From positions 62,001-126,000 of the forward strand of contig NZ_BFBB01000003.1 of the NCBI RefSeq assembly GCF_003114855.1: a DNA stretch of 64,000 bases, read 5' to 3'. Both the position numbers and the translations under genes were made by a program. Below the pieces are notes generated by a model. The model did no database searches. It was not told the DNA's origin and saw only the letters and a program-made list of their open reading frames with translations. Every line of letters begins with the position of its first letter. Positions within the stretch are counted from its first letter, which is position 1. Below, in pieces: positions 7,417 through 15,827 of this stretch. The stretch comes from Leptospira ryugenii (GTDB lineage: Bacteria > Spirochaetota > Leptospiria > Leptospirales > Leptospiraceae).

Positions 7417-7672
7417 CTTTTTTTCCTTTGCTTAATAATTCATAAATTTTGGATACAAATCCTTTCACTTCTTTAACGGTAGATTCTACTTCTTTGTTAT
7501 TTAGAAGAATCTCTTGAATCTTTTCATTGTATTCTTTCTCAAGTCCGGAAATCTTCTTAGTCATTTCCTTGTCTAATTGCATGATTTTAATTTGAACTTG
7601 AGTACGTACAAAGTAAGTTAATACAAGTGAAAGAATTGAAATTAAAGGATATAGGTCTTTGATATTTTCCAT
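7388..7672 (-). CDS. Small membrane-anchored coiled-coil protein
   Basis: The start at 7672 follows the stop of the spike gene by one base (TAACATG). The 94-aa product starts MENIKDLYPLISILSLVLTY, an N-terminal anchor, followed by a coiled coil (MQLDKEMTKKISGLEKEYNE). It could anchor the spike to a membrane, since the two genes are coupled; that is inference. Confidence 0.5.
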   Translation of the reverse strand: MENIKDLYPLISILSLVLTYFVRTQVQIKIMQLDKEMTKKISGLEKEYNEKIQEILLNNKEVESTVKEVKGFVSKIYELLSKGKKDGNITARSK

Positions 7673-7673
7673 G

Positions 7674-9434
7674 TTAGTATCGAATCCAGCAATTTTCCGT
7701 ATATGTAGCCGGGGATGTTTCGTCACCAAGTCTTGGAGATCCATTTCCATCCTCGATTTGGAAAATATCGTTTGTTAAGTTTCCATCGGCAGTGATGATT
7801 TCAATGATTGTTCCAGAACCTGCATTTACGTTAGTTGATCTAATCGGAATCCCGTTAGCCTTACCAAATCTAAACCTCTGCATTTTATCATCAGCATAAT
7901 CACCAATACTGCCACCATTGTAAGGCTGTCCATTGGCTTTGTTTCCATTTCCAGATTGACCCCAGATCCTTGGAGAACGTCCCCTTCTATCCCAAAGCTG
8001 AATTGTTCTATTGGCTGCCCAGTCAGCCGATGCACTTACTCCCCGCGTGACAATTGTTCCTGAAGAATTACGCACTACTAAATTTGGGAAATTATTCCAT
8101 AACCATAAAAATAGATCTAATGCTTGGTTACTGGCAAGTTCAGTTGCATTGGAAGAATCATTTCCAATAGTTCCTCCTCTGACATATAGCCACCTACCAG
8201 ACGTTTGATTTCGCATGGTGTATTTTATATCTCCAACTTCTGAGCCATCGGAGGATAGTTCAAGATCGGAAATCTGTTTTTGAAGCTTACCTATTGCTTG
8301 TAAAAGTGAATCTGTTTCGGAGATCGTTCCTCCGGAAGTTAAACTAAGTCCTGTAAGTGGCCTAGAAAAAATATTTGAAATTTGATTCTGAAGCTTCCCT
8401 AGAGCTCCAAGGATTGTATCGGTAGCCGTGATATTTCCACCGGTTAAGATTGAAAGACCTGTTAGGTTTACATTGAGAACGTTTACGATAAAATTTGAAA
8501 TGAAGTTTTTTATTTTTCCGAAAGCCAATAAGATAGAATCGGAAGATAAAATATTTCCTGAAATTTCTGTTAATCCGGTTAAGATAGAATTCCTTACCCG
8601 GTCTTCTGTAAAATATTTGTTTATAGATCCTTCAGCTAATGAATCGGTAGATCCTGGACTAGAAACAATCGGTATATAAGCTGATCCGCTCCATCGATAA
8701 GATAGATTTGTATCTAATGCAATGTAGATCTTTCCAGACTCTCCGGAAGCCGGGAAGCTTGCAAGATTAGAAAATTCTAATACATCGTCTACGTAGCTAG
8801 GAAGAAGTGAAGCAGGAATCTTTCCTCCGGCATCGAGAGAAACCTTTGAGTCCAAAGCATTTGAGAGTCCAGAAACTTCAGGTATCGATGATGGAAATGA
8901 TGAGGGCTTATTCTGAATTTGATTATAAGATGGACGGTTTTGAATGATAACAGGAAACGCTGGATTGGATTTATCTATTACTAGTCCTGTACCGGCTGAC
9001 GCAAAAATATCAGAAAGTTTTGCGGATAAAGCATTTGTAAAAAATGCAAATTTTTGAGTTAGTCCATCTATTTGATCAGTAGAAAAAACTTCCACAAATT
9101 CATTAAGGTATTGTCTTGAACCATTTAAAACTTCTGTTTCTGGAATAGGATCATACAACAAGTTATCTATACGCTGAGAAATTAACTCTACATTATTTTG
9201 CAATATGGCATCTGCATTTATTCTTGCAGCTTCTTCATTGTTTAATTCGGTATTTAAATCAGAAATATCTTCTTCAATTGTTTTAAGCTTATCATTTATG
9301 ATATCAAATCCATTATAGGTAGCGTCAAAATGTTCAGGCTGTCCTGGATTATCAAAATTAGCTTCGCAAAAGTCGGCTAACGCTTCTAATTGCGGTAAGA
9401 GCTCATCTAATGTAGCTTTATCTTCCCAGGACAT
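7674..9434 (-). CDS. Spike / tail-fibre-like receptor-binding protein
   Basis: This 586-aa protein has a helical N-terminus, then segments widespread in phage fibres: IPASLLPSYVDDVLEF, FPASGESGKIYIALDTNLSY, SLAEGSINKYFTEDRVR. About residues 285-400 hold three to four copies of a repeat of the type LTGLSxxxGGxIxxTDxxLxALGK. The C-terminal ~170 residues (from TMRNQTSGRWLYVRGGTIG) form a distinct Gly/Asn-rich domain, likely the receptor-binding tip. It is the largest structural protein of the element. Confidence 0.7.
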   Translation of the reverse strand: MSWEDKATLDELLPQLEALADFCEANFDNPGQPEHFDATYNGFDIINDKLKTIEEDISDLNTELNNEEAARINADAILQNNVELISQRIDNLLYDPIPETEVLNGSRQYLNEFVEVFSTDQIDGLTQKFAFFTNALSAKLSDIFASAGTGLVIDKSNPAFPVIIQNRPSYNQIQNKPSSFPSSIPEVSGLSNALDSKVSLDAGGKIPASLLPSYVDDVLEFSNLASFPASGESGKIYIALDTNLSYRWSGSAYIPIVSSPGSTDSLAEGSINKYFTEDRVRNSILTGLTEISGNILSSDSILLAFGKIKNFISNFIVNVLNVNLTGLSILTGGNITATDTILGALGKLQNQISNIFSRPLTGLSLTSGGTISETDSLLQAIGKLQKQISDLELSSDGSEVGDIKYTMRNQTSGRWLYVRGGTIGNDSSNATELASNQALDLFLWLWNNFPNLVVRNSSGTIVTRGVSASADWAANRTIQLWDRRGRSPRIWGQSGNGNKANGQPYNGGSIGDYADDKMQRFRFGKANGIPIRSTNVNAGSGTIIEIITADGNLTNDIFQIEDGNGSPRLGDETSPATYTENCWIRY

Positions 9435-9439
9435 TTTCT

Positions 9440-10090
9440 TTAATACTCCAAGGTAAAGTTAACTCTACCTGCGACAGCAATTTCAGTTTGTTGAATTTTA
9501 GGTAAGAAAGGAACGATATACAAAAACTCATAATCATTCGTGTTTTCAATCAGGATCTCTTCAGTTGAAGAAAATGTATTCGATTGAACGATATATACAC
9601 CTACAAGCTGTTTCTTCACCTTTCTAGAAAGTACGATCTTTCCAGTCGTTGCCTCCAAGTAATTGTTTTGTGAATTGGCAGGGAAGTCTGCAAACTCCGG
9701 AATCTCCTTGTAATTGATACGGAATGGAAAATTTGTTTGTAGAGCCTCTGGAGCGATCTGAGGAATATCTGAGTTTGCAGAAATTAAGGTATTGAAAATC
9801 CCAATGTTTGGATCTATGATTTTATCGAAATCATCGTTATATACACTCTCAATATTCTCATTCGCTAGAAGAAAAGCCAATTGAACTGGATTTTCTAATG
9901 CAAGCTTTGATCTAAAATAATAAGTCATAAAAAGAGGATTACTTATTTTTAGATTTCTCGCTTTCTCAATATTTACCTTTGTGATAGAAGCTGTCTCAGT
10001 ATAACGCGAGAAATGATCTGGTGCTGGAAGTTCATTCTCACGTCTAAAACTTTGAGTAAATATAAACGCATGAGAAACGTTAATTAACAT
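9440..10090 (-). CDS. Predicted structural protein, beta-rich
   Basis: This 216-aa protein has no signal peptide or TM segment and looks beta-rich (for example KIVLSRKVKKQLVGVYIVQS). The start is supported by GAGG nine bases upstream, inside the end of the preceding gene. It lies between the spike and the tandem-duplicated protein, so a virion role such as penton or spike base is plausible. Family unknown. Confidence 0.5.
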   Translation of the reverse strand: MLINVSHAFIFTQSFRRENELPAPDHFSRYTETASITKVNIEKARNLKISNPLFMTYYFRSKLALENPVQLAFLLANENIESVYNDDFDKIIDPNIGIFNTLISANSDIPQIAPEALQTNFPFRINYKEIPEFADFPANSQNNYLEATTGKIVLSRKVKKQLVGVYIVQSNTFSSTEEILIENTNDYEFLYIVPFLPKIQQTEIAVAGRVNFTLEY

Positions 10091-10091
10091 G

Positions 10092-10895
10092 CTAAATTTC
10101 CTCTACGACCAATGCAATAGCTACATCTCTCGGATCTACACCAACATTATTCGTACTTAATTGAACTTCTAAGTTATCTGTTACTCCAAGAACCGGTTTT
10201 TTGCCAGGTATAGGAAAAACATTGTACGCTGGAGAACCATGTATTGCGCCTGCTACTGCTAGAGACATTGATCCTTCAATGATTCCACCTGTCCGTTGAA
10301 TCGACGAAGAAATTAAGTCGACCATTACATTATCGAGACCAGGTTTATATCTTAAAATCCATCCATTGATTCGAATATCTGTATCAAAAGAATTCGCCAG
10401 AGTTATTGCAGTTTGGGAGTTTTTTTGAGGAAGAACAGAATCAGAGTTTCCTGCTAGAAAGTAATAGGGTTTCTTCTTTGCATACTCAGGATCATCCTCA
10501 ACTACTTCCTCTACCAGTAAACTTACAGATACATCCTTTTCGGATATTCCAACGGCCTGAGTTTGGAGTTTAATCTCAATTGTTTCACCAGATCCTATCA
10601 TTGGCTTTCTGCCAAGCAGAGGAAAGCAATGAAATCCCGGTTGTCCATATGGTGCACCAATGACTGAAAGAGGAAGATAACCTCTGATTAGATTTTTTAT
10701 CGATTTACTTTCTAAATTGAAGCCAACATCTTCCAATCCTGGTTTGTACCGTAGTACTATACCATGGATTCTTTTCTTTATGTTTACCTTAGAAGTTAAT
10801 ATAATTGCTCTCTGAAATGAATTGGAATTTGCTCCGATTGCCTTAGAGTATCCAGATAATAATGTGAACTTATTTTTGATTTGAGTTGCCGACAT
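10092..10895 (-). CDS. Tandem-duplicated beta-rich structural protein (capsid candidate)
   Basis: This 267-aa protein consists of two copies of one domain. Copy 1 (about 14-127) has IHGIVLRYKPGLEDV, a GRKPMIGSGETIEIKL block and ends DVSVSLLVEEV. Copy 2 (about 143-267) has INGWILRYKPGLDNV, GKKPVLGVTDNLEVQL and ends DVAIALVVEEI. Both copies look all-beta. Two fused beta domains in ~270 residues equal the size of the smallest double-jelly-roll capsid proteins, so this is either a capsid protein or a vertex/cement protein. The fold is not provable here. Confidence 0.55.
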   Translation of the reverse strand: MSATQIKNKFTLLSGYSKAIGANSNSFQRAIILTSKVNIKKRIHGIVLRYKPGLEDVGFNLESKSIKNLIRGYLPLSVIGAPYGQPGFHCFPLLGRKPMIGSGETIEIKLQTQAVGISEKDVSVSLLVEEVVEDDPEYAKKKPYYFLAGNSDSVLPQKNSQTAITLANSFDTDIRINGWILRYKPGLDNVMVDLISSSIQRTGGIIEGSMSLAVAGAIHGSPAYNVFPIPGKKPVLGVTDNLEVQLSTNNVGVDPRDVAIALVVEEI

Positions 10896-10920
10896 ATGTT
10901 ATTTCCCAAAAATTCGAATT

Positions 10921-10942
10921 CCAGGGAGCTTGGCCTCCCTGG
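10921..10942 (-). terminator. Hairpin terminator behind the candidate capsid gene
   Basis: CCAGGGAG and CTCCCTGG form a perfect 8-bp stem with a 6-nt loop, 14 bp after the stop at 10956. On the transcribed strand a short T-run (ATTTTT) follows 8 nt later. It is probably a partial terminator that raises the dose of the gene before it. Confidence 0.6.
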
Positions 10943-10955
10943 AAAAGGTTAAATG

Positions 10956-11603
10956 CTATTTGTTAACTGATTTCTCTTCGATCACGAAGAGTCTTCCAAC
11001 TAACAAATAGTCAACAAGAGTATTTCCTGGAGTTACACCATCTTCAGGTGTACCAATAATTGAGAAGGTTTGGCCTTGCTCAACATTCAAAGGAAGACGA
11101 ATGATATTTCTTTCATTTTCTATTGAACCTTCAGGATAAACCCATCCAGCTACCGTTTCATTGGATGGGCTGATACCATTGCCAACTTTTTGGTAACCAA
11201 GAATCTGAGGAAGAGGATCATGCGCTTCGATAGCAAGAAAGCTTCGCACTTCATCTTTACCAAGAGTCACTTTGAATTTTGTCTGATTCAAAAGCTTGGT
11301 TAAAGCGCTTAACGGCGCATAATCGTTTGCAGGACCGGCTAGATTCAAAGGAGTGAAATCAGGACCAAAACTGTATAGTTTCAAACCTAATGTCTTTCCC
11401 GCAGCTCCATCGAATGGGTTCTTTCCATTCGTATTGTAAAGAGCCTTTCCAGGGTAATTTTTTCTTACCTCTTCACCACCAAACAAAATGATTCTAGTAG
11501 AACCTGCTTCATACTTGAAGACAGATTGTTTTGTATCAAAGAGTTTACCGGACGAGATTACATCTCGTACCGGGTCTTTTTTCTTTTTCGCTTGTGTTTC
11601 CAT
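10956..11603 (-). CDS. Candidate major capsid/structural protein
   Basis: This 215-aa protein begins with a basic tail (METQAKKKKDPVRD) and then appears mostly beta (STRIILFGGEEVRKNYPGK, IIRLPLNVEQGQTFSIIG, DYLLVGRLFVIEE). It is the only gene in the structural block with its own upstream gap (60 bp, with a GCCTA/TAGGC hairpin and an AAGGAG site) and a terminator directly behind it, the usual setting of the most abundant virion protein. No family is recognised, so the capsid call is from context. Confidence 0.5.
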   Translation of the reverse strand: METQAKKKKDPVRDVISSGKLFDTKQSVFKYEAGSTRIILFGGEEVRKNYPGKALYNTNGKNPFDGAAGKTLGLKLYSFGPDFTPLNLAGPANDYAPLSALTKLLNQTKFKVTLGKDEVRSFLAIEAHDPLPQILGYQKVGNGISPSNETVAGWVYPEGSIENERNIIRLPLNVEQGQTFSIIGTPEDGVTPGNTLVDYLLVGRLFVIEEKSVNK

Positions 11604-11663
11604 AGTTATTTGTTGCTTCTCCTTGCCTAACTAGGCTTTAACTATTTCTTTTCTTCTTTTGAT

Positions 11664-12218
11664 CTACTTTCCGATATCGGAATAGATATCCGAATCAGTG
11701 CCAGCAAGAGAATAAATTGGATCAGGATCACCATCTAATTCAAATTCTGGAGTTTCATTTACATTTCCAGCTAGAGACAATTGACTATTGCTTGGCTGAA
11801 CATACTGGATCTTTCCATCTTGAAAGGCCTTTCTAATACGAGAGTCAACCTCTTGATTGATTTGGTTTTCCAACTCTTCACCAGACATTTCCTCGTAGTC
11901 TTCTTCACCTGACAATGCATCTACGATACCTGCCGGAAGAGCCTTTTGAATCGTAGGTATCTTTGTTGCAAGATGAATCGAAGCGGCAATGCTTCCACCT
12001 ACTAGACCAACTCTAACGAGCTTATCTTTTACAGATCCTTGGAATTTGATCGCAGCCACGGAGATCCCACTTGAAACAAGAACTGTTCCGGTTTCCGGAG
12101 ATTCTTTCAAGATCTGCTTTGCATAATCCATAGTTGAAAGGAATCGATTGAGAGCATAACCAACAAAGGCAGCTCCTCCGATCTTTGCGCCTGACATAAG
12201 TTCTGTTTTAAAAGACAT
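11664..12218 (-). CDS. Membrane-associated structural protein, unknown
   Basis: This 184-aa protein has Gly/Ala-rich hydrophobic stretches (GAKIGGAAFVGYALNRFL, VGLVGGSIAASIHLATKI) in the first 110 residues and an acidic tail (DPDPIYSLAGTDSDIYSDIGK). AAGGTGG lies 6 bases before the ATG. Likely a virion membrane protein. Confidence 0.5.
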   Translation of the reverse strand: MSFKTELMSGAKIGGAAFVGYALNRFLSTMDYAKQILKESPETGTVLVSSGISVAAIKFQGSVKDKLVRVGLVGGSIAASIHLATKIPTIQKALPAGIVDALSGEEDYEEMSGEELENQINQEVDSRIRKAFQDGKIQYVQPSNSQLSLAGNVNETPEFELDGDPDPIYSLAGTDSDIYSDIGK

Positions 12219-12219
12219 C

Positions 12220-12417
12220 TTACGCCACCTTGCCAGAGATTTTGGAAACGTTTTTCTTGACTCGTTCCTTAATCGACTGGGCTTTCAAGTACGGAGCTAA
12301 TTTCTTAGCATTCCTATCCTGTACGGATTTGACTCTTTGCTCATAGCGTAACCATACCTCAGCGGAGGCTGATTCCTTGGGACGCTTAGGCATTTTAATG
12401 AGTTTGGGTTTCTTCAT
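12220..12417 (-). CDS. Small basic protein, possibly DNA-condensing
   Basis: This 65-aa protein is strongly Lys/Arg-rich (MKKPKLIKMPKRPKESA at the start, KERVKKNVSKISGKVA at the end). It sits one base before the next gene in the structural block. A nucleic-acid-binding virion protein is a reasonable guess. Confidence 0.5.
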   Translation of the reverse strand: MKKPKLIKMPKRPKESASAEVWLRYEQRVKSVQDRNAKKLAPYLKAQSIKERVKKNVSKISGKVA

Positions 12418-12427
12418 TTTCGCTTAC

Positions 12428-13549
12428 CTATTTGCTTTTCTTTCCTACTAAAAAAATGACACCAATGACAGCGACTCCTCCTAGTATCAAAGGAAGTTTA
12501 CTATCTTCTTTTATGCTGTGAGTGATTTCAGAATCGAAAACTCCTCCGGCTTTTGCAGATCTATCTGTTATCTTCGATGGGGCTGTGACAGTTGGCCTTG
12601 CAACTTTAATGCTCGATACTTTCGAAGATGAGGCTCGCTTCACTTTTACCGGAGCTTTTGTCTTTCTTATTAAATCTAAAATAGCAGTATTACGTTTGTT
12701 TTTCGCTTGGTTACGTGCTTGTTTCTTTTGAGCAGCTCCCTGTTGCATGGTACTTGCCGCGCTCATGGCCATCGGTATAAATTGAGCAAATCCTAATTCT
12801 CCGTTCATCTCATCCTCTTCGATACTTTCGCTTGTTTCTGGATCTTCTTCGCTTTGAATGTCTTCATAGCTTTCACCGCTTTCAAAATCTTCCTCGGTTT
12901 GCTCTTCTTCCTCTTCTTCTGGCTCTTCCGGAGATCCTTCCGGATTGAGTAGGCCTCCAGCTCCTTCAGCTACCTGAGAAAGCACATCCCCGGCTCCTTT
13001 GGCCAAATTTGAAACTCCCTTACTCAATCCCTTGCCAACGTCTGACCAAGCCTTTCCATAGGCCTTTACGCCGCTAGAAATGCCCTTCTGGACGCCCTTA
13101 GTGGCCTTGGAGACCGATTTCCCGACGTTTCTAAATCCTTTGGTTAAGCCTTTAGCTTTGAATTTAGGAGCTCTGAATTTTGTTTTGAATTTTGGAAGTT
13201 TTGGAGCTTTGGGTAACTTGATACCCTTGAAACCTTTAAAGCCTTTGAATCCGCCAAATCCTTCTAAGGTTTCTATTTCGTGAATGTTTCCATCATAGTC
13301 ACCGTAGACTAAGACAGTGTCTTCATTCTCATCCTCAAAGCCATAAACAAGTAGACCAGTATCTTCATCTTCACCTAATAGAAAATACTCTTCTCCATCG
13401 TCACCGGATAACAATATAGGTTCATCGGAGAATATGGGAGCGACTATCTCTTCACCATGAAGAGTAGAATTATAGCTTACTAAATAATTTTGAATTGATT
13501 GAGGGGGCATTTCGTCCCCCTCTAATCTTACTGATTCCACTTGTGTCAT
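12428..13549 (-). CDS. Large modular virion-type protein with low-complexity regions and C-terminal TM
   Basis: This 373-aa protein has an acidic N-terminal domain (1-95), Gly-Phe-Lys repeats (FGGFKGFKGFKG, about 96-110), a Lys-rich segment, an amphipathic Gly/Ala/Ser region (KSVSKATKGVQKGISSGVKA), a Glu run (about 205-250), a further basic region and a C-terminal membrane segment (LPLILGGVAVIGVIFLVG). It is the first gene of the structural block, directly behind the 38-bp tandem repeats. It may join genome and membrane in the virion. Confidence 0.5.
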   Translation of the reverse strand: MTQVESVRLEGDEMPPQSIQNYLVSYNSTLHGEEIVAPIFSDEPILLSGDDGEEYFLLGEDEDTGLLVYGFEDENEDTVLVYGDYDGNIHEIETLEGFGGFKGFKGFKGIKLPKAPKLPKFKTKFRAPKFKAKGLTKGFRNVGKSVSKATKGVQKGISSGVKAYGKAWSDVGKGLSKGVSNLAKGAGDVLSQVAEGAGGLLNPEGSPEEPEEEEEEQTEEDFESGESYEDIQSEEDPETSESIEEDEMNGELGFAQFIPMAMSAASTMQQGAAQKKQARNQAKNKRNTAILDLIRKTKAPVKVKRASSSKVSSIKVARPTVTAPSKITDRSAKAGGVFDSEITHSIKEDSKLPLILGGVAVIGVIFLVGKKSK

Positions 13550-13614
13550 TTTCGCTTGGAATGAATCACTTATCTTTTTTATAATTTGTAAAGATAAAAT
13601 ATTCTCAGAACGTA

Positions 13615-13729
13615 ACTTGTCTTAAAGTTAGCCAAATGGCTGAGATGCATACAAGTTAGTCAATGTTATCCATTTGGCTGAGTTGCATCCAACTTAGTCA
13701 AAGTTATCCATTTGGATGCATTGTATCCT
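13615..13729 (-). repeat. Three tandem 38-bp repeats upstream of the structural genes
   Basis: Copies span 13615-13653, 13654-13691 and 13692-13729. Each has a TTA-start block, a CCATTTGG or CCAAATGG core and a TGCAT motif; copies 2 and 3 differ at few positions in the first 25 bp. They fill the only sizeable gap inside the leftward gene train, between 13735 and 13549. They could be iterons of a replication origin, a packaging site, or multiple activator sites for the structural promoter. Confidence 0.7.
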
Positions 13730-13734
13730 GGCAC

Positions 13735-14274
13735 TTAACTCTTCTTTGGGTGGTTTTTTTCATAGAAAACTCTTCGAAACTGAGGTATATAGAGAGTTTT
13801 TCCAAAGACATTGTAAGGATAGGTGCAATCGTATGGAGTCCATTCGCTTCCTATAATGTCTTTGTCTCTGAATTCTACAAAGATATGTCTTGGTCTTTCA
13901 TATCTTCCGGTAACTACGAGACGAGTTTCAAAATTATTTTTAAAGAGTTCATTCTTCAATCGAAAGAAACTTAATGAAAGAATGGATCTATCGTCGCAAT
14001 CAAATGGAAAATCTGTATTTGCATTCTCTAAAAGAATCTTTGGCCTACTAACGTGCTCTTTTTTTTCTGGATCGCGTACGTACCGGATAGATTTTATCAA
14101 TTCATAAAACTCTTTGATAGAAAGATCTTTCAATGGCCTTCCCCAGTGAGTGAAGAGTAATAAATCTGTCCAATAGAGCCTTGCTAAATCAAAGCAATCG
14201 GCAACTGTATCTTTGTAAGAAATTAATGGTTTTGTGGTGCGGGTGTATTCCCCGATCTTTTCAACTTTTCGCAT
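13735..14274 (-). CDS. Transglutaminase-like cysteine protease-fold protein
   Basis: This 179-aa protein shows the transglutaminase-like triad in order: FDCDDRSILSLSFF (Cys93), ERPRHIFVEF (His130) and WTPYDCTYPYN (Asp149). No signal peptide is seen. In phages such domains occur as virion-associated proteases or crosslinkers. Its gene ends at the edge of the 38-bp repeats, so it closes the early gene train. Confidence 0.6.
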   Translation of the reverse strand: MRKVEKIGEYTRTTKPLISYKDTVADCFDLARLYWTDLLLFTHWGRPLKDLSIKEFYELIKSIRYVRDPEKKEHVSRPKILLENANTDFPFDCDDRSILSLSFFRLKNELFKNNFETRLVVTGRYERPRHIFVEFRDKDIIGSEWTPYDCTYPYNVFGKTLYIPQFRRVFYEKNHPKKS

Positions 14275-14307
14275 AGTCGAAATTCGGGGTGGAAATCAAG
14301 GATTAAG

Positions 14308-14475
14308 TCAAGAGGCTTTTTTAGATTTTTTCTTATGTTTAACAGGAGTTCCATCCGGATGAGTCGCCTTGGAAAGATCAAATCTTTCATTTGCTGATTC
14401 AGTAATTATCTTTCTCAATTTTTTAGCCTCAGACTTGCCTGGAACCACAACTTGAAAAGTAACCTTATTTTTCAT
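14308..14475 (-). CDS. Small basic protein (55 aa)
   Basis: The start at 14475 is chosen since GGAG lies nine bases before it. The product (starts MKNKVTFQVVVPGKSEAKKL, ends in KHKKKSKKAS) is strongly basic. It overlaps the preceding gene. Pairing of a 114-aa and a 55-aa overlapping gene could indicate a toxin-antitoxin or regulator pair, but no family is recognised. Confidence 0.4.
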   Translation of the reverse strand: MKNKVTFQVVVPGKSEAKKLRKIITESANERFDLSKATHPDGTPVKHKKKSKKAS

Positions 14476-14809
14476 CTTTTTCATCTCCTTCATTTAGATT
14501 TATTTTCTCATCTTGATCAAGCATATAATCGTAGGCTGTAATGATAAAATAAAGCCTCATTCGCTTGGTATCTTTTAACTTACGGTAAATAACCTTAATA
14601 ACAGTTGGATTTCCTTTTTCAAGATAGCCAATCGCCTCGAAACAGCCATCTTTCCTTTTGAATTCCAAATATTTTCCATAAGTAAAAAATGCATGAATGT
14701 CCTGAAATTGTAATCCATGATCTTCAACATGTGTGCGATTGATACCTTCATCGTAAAAAAACTGGAAGAACCATTCGCTTGGTTCAAAATTAAAAATATT
14801 CTCCTTCAT
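14465..14809 (-). CDS. Unknown 114-aa protein
   Basis: It starts MKENIFNFEPSEWFFQFFYD and contains alternating strands (GYLEKGNPTVIKVIYRK, RMRLYFIITAYDY) that faintly recall the BrnT/RelE-type toxin fold. That resemblance is weak. It overlaps both neighbours by 4-11 bp. Confidence 0.4.
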   Translation of the reverse strand: MKENIFNFEPSEWFFQFFYDEGINRTHVEDHGLQFQDIHAFFTYGKYLEFKRKDGCFEAIGYLEKGNPTVIKVIYRKLKDTKRMRLYFIITAYDYMLDQDEKINLNEGDEKDEK

Positions 14810-15039
14810 GGCGAAAATAGATCTTGCTCCACGGCTCTCTGAAGTATGGTTTCCCTCTTCTTAACCAGCTTGTCCCTCTTATCGTTAACATAGTTAAGAT
14901 TATTGATCGTGGTCGATAGTTCCCTATCGACCTCCATCATTTCAGCTTCGACTTTCTCCAATTCCTTTTTCCATATCGGTTTAAGATTTGATGAATCCAT
15001 ATAAGCCTTTGCCGGTTCAGTTCTCTTGAGTGCGCCCAT
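14806..15039 (-). CDS. Small coiled-coil protein (77 aa)
   Basis: The start at 15039 (MGALKRTEPAKAYMD) lies inside the end of the upstream gene. Most of the protein is a coiled coil (KELEKVEAEMMEVDRELSTT). An alternative start is the Met at codon 14. Unknown function. Confidence 0.45.
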   Translation of the reverse strand: MGALKRTEPAKAYMDSSNLKPIWKKELEKVEAEMMEVDRELSTTINNLNYVNDKRDKLVKKRETILQRAVEQDLFSP

Positions 15040-15454
15040 CTGTACTTGATTCCTCAATATTGTTGTTTGGTTCAATAATAGAAGCATCTGCTCCGCTAGC
15101 TTGCTCAACATGTGAATTGTTCTGATTGGTAGATGGGTTTTGATTCTCTTTGGACAATTTATCTTGAATTGCCTTGTGCATTGATAAACCAAGGTAACGT
15201 TGGGGAAACTCTGAGATATTTATCAAATCCTCATCTGAAGGATAGCCTTCATATACTGGATTAAATTTATGGTGGTAACACCAGCTCACCCAGATTAAGT
15301 TTTGCAAAACCAGAAAGGCTTCGAAAGTAGTAATTGGGCTAAAACTACGATTAACCAACAAGGCATTTACCTCAGCTCTGAATTGCTCCAAATCCGTACT
15401 TGCTGGGACTTGGTTTTCAAATAAAATCACAGCAATTTCTAAATATGTTCTCAT
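15017..15454 (-). CDS. Unknown 145-aa protein with Asn/Ser-rich tail
   Basis: A helical, hydrophobic-patterned N-terminal part (MRTYLEIAVILFENQVPAS, FEAFLVLQNLIWVSWCYHH) is followed by a disordered Asn/Ser/Glu tail. It overlaps its neighbours by 4 and 23 bp. No family recognised. Confidence 0.45.
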   Translation of the reverse strand: MRTYLEIAVILFENQVPASTDLEQFRAEVNALLVNRSFSPITTFEAFLVLQNLIWVSWCYHHKFNPVYEGYPSDEDLINISEFPQRYLGLSMHKAIQDKLSKENQNPSTNQNNSHVEQASGADASIIEPNNNIEESSTDGRTQEN

Positions 15455-15651
15455 CTTATTCCTCCGATGAATAATATTTTATCTCTTTCCATTTTCGCTT
15501 TTATAAATGAAAACTCTTTATCATATTCTATTAAAACATGATCATCACATAATAAACGGCCATTAACGATTTGCTTTCCGAAAGACTCGCATCCTTGAGC
15601 TTCACAAAATTCTTGAAGTCTTCTTTTTTGCGTAAAATCTGAGAAAGCCAT
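15451..15651 (-). CDS. Small Cys-rich, probably zinc-binding protein (66 aa)
   Basis: The start at 15651 is preceded by AGGAAAAG. Residues FCEAQGCESFGKQIVNGRLL then CDDH give a C-x4-C-x12-CxxH pattern that could bind one zinc ion. The start codon shares one base with the stop codon of the gene before it (TAATG). Confidence 0.5.
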   Translation of the reverse strand: MAFSDFTQKRRLQEFCEAQGCESFGKQIVNGRLLCDDHVLIEYDKEFSFIKAKMERDKILFIGGIR

Positions 15652-15827
15652 TAATTTTCTTTTCCTCGATAGATAGAAGATCGAGTGACATACTCGCCAT
15701 GAGTTCGTAAAATCCTTTGGCATTCTTCAAACGTTCCTGTATGAACTAGAGAATCAAAAATGAAGGCTCTAAACATTTCTTCGAATAGGCCACCGGTAAT
15801 AGGTTCCAATCTCACAGCCGGTCTCAT
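15651..15827 (-). CDS. Small protein (58 aa), unknown
   Basis: The frame starts MRPAVRLEPITGGLFEEMFR and ends SSIYRGKEN, with GGAGAG before the ATG. It overlaps the upstream gene by 4 bp and the downstream gene by 1 bp, which strongly supports translation. Confidence 0.5.
   Translation of the reverse strand: MRPAVRLEPITGGLFEEMFRAFIFDSLVHTGTFEECQRILRTHGEYVTRSSIYRGKEN

Noticed and set aside
7674..9434. Tailed-phage classification because of the fibre-like protein
   Set aside because: Fibre-type domains also occur in tailless phages as vertex spikes. No baseplate, tube, portal or terminase gene is present.
13080..13283. Rightward frame opposite the modular structural protein
   Set aside because: It results from the Gly/Lys repeats on the opposite strand; no start signals.
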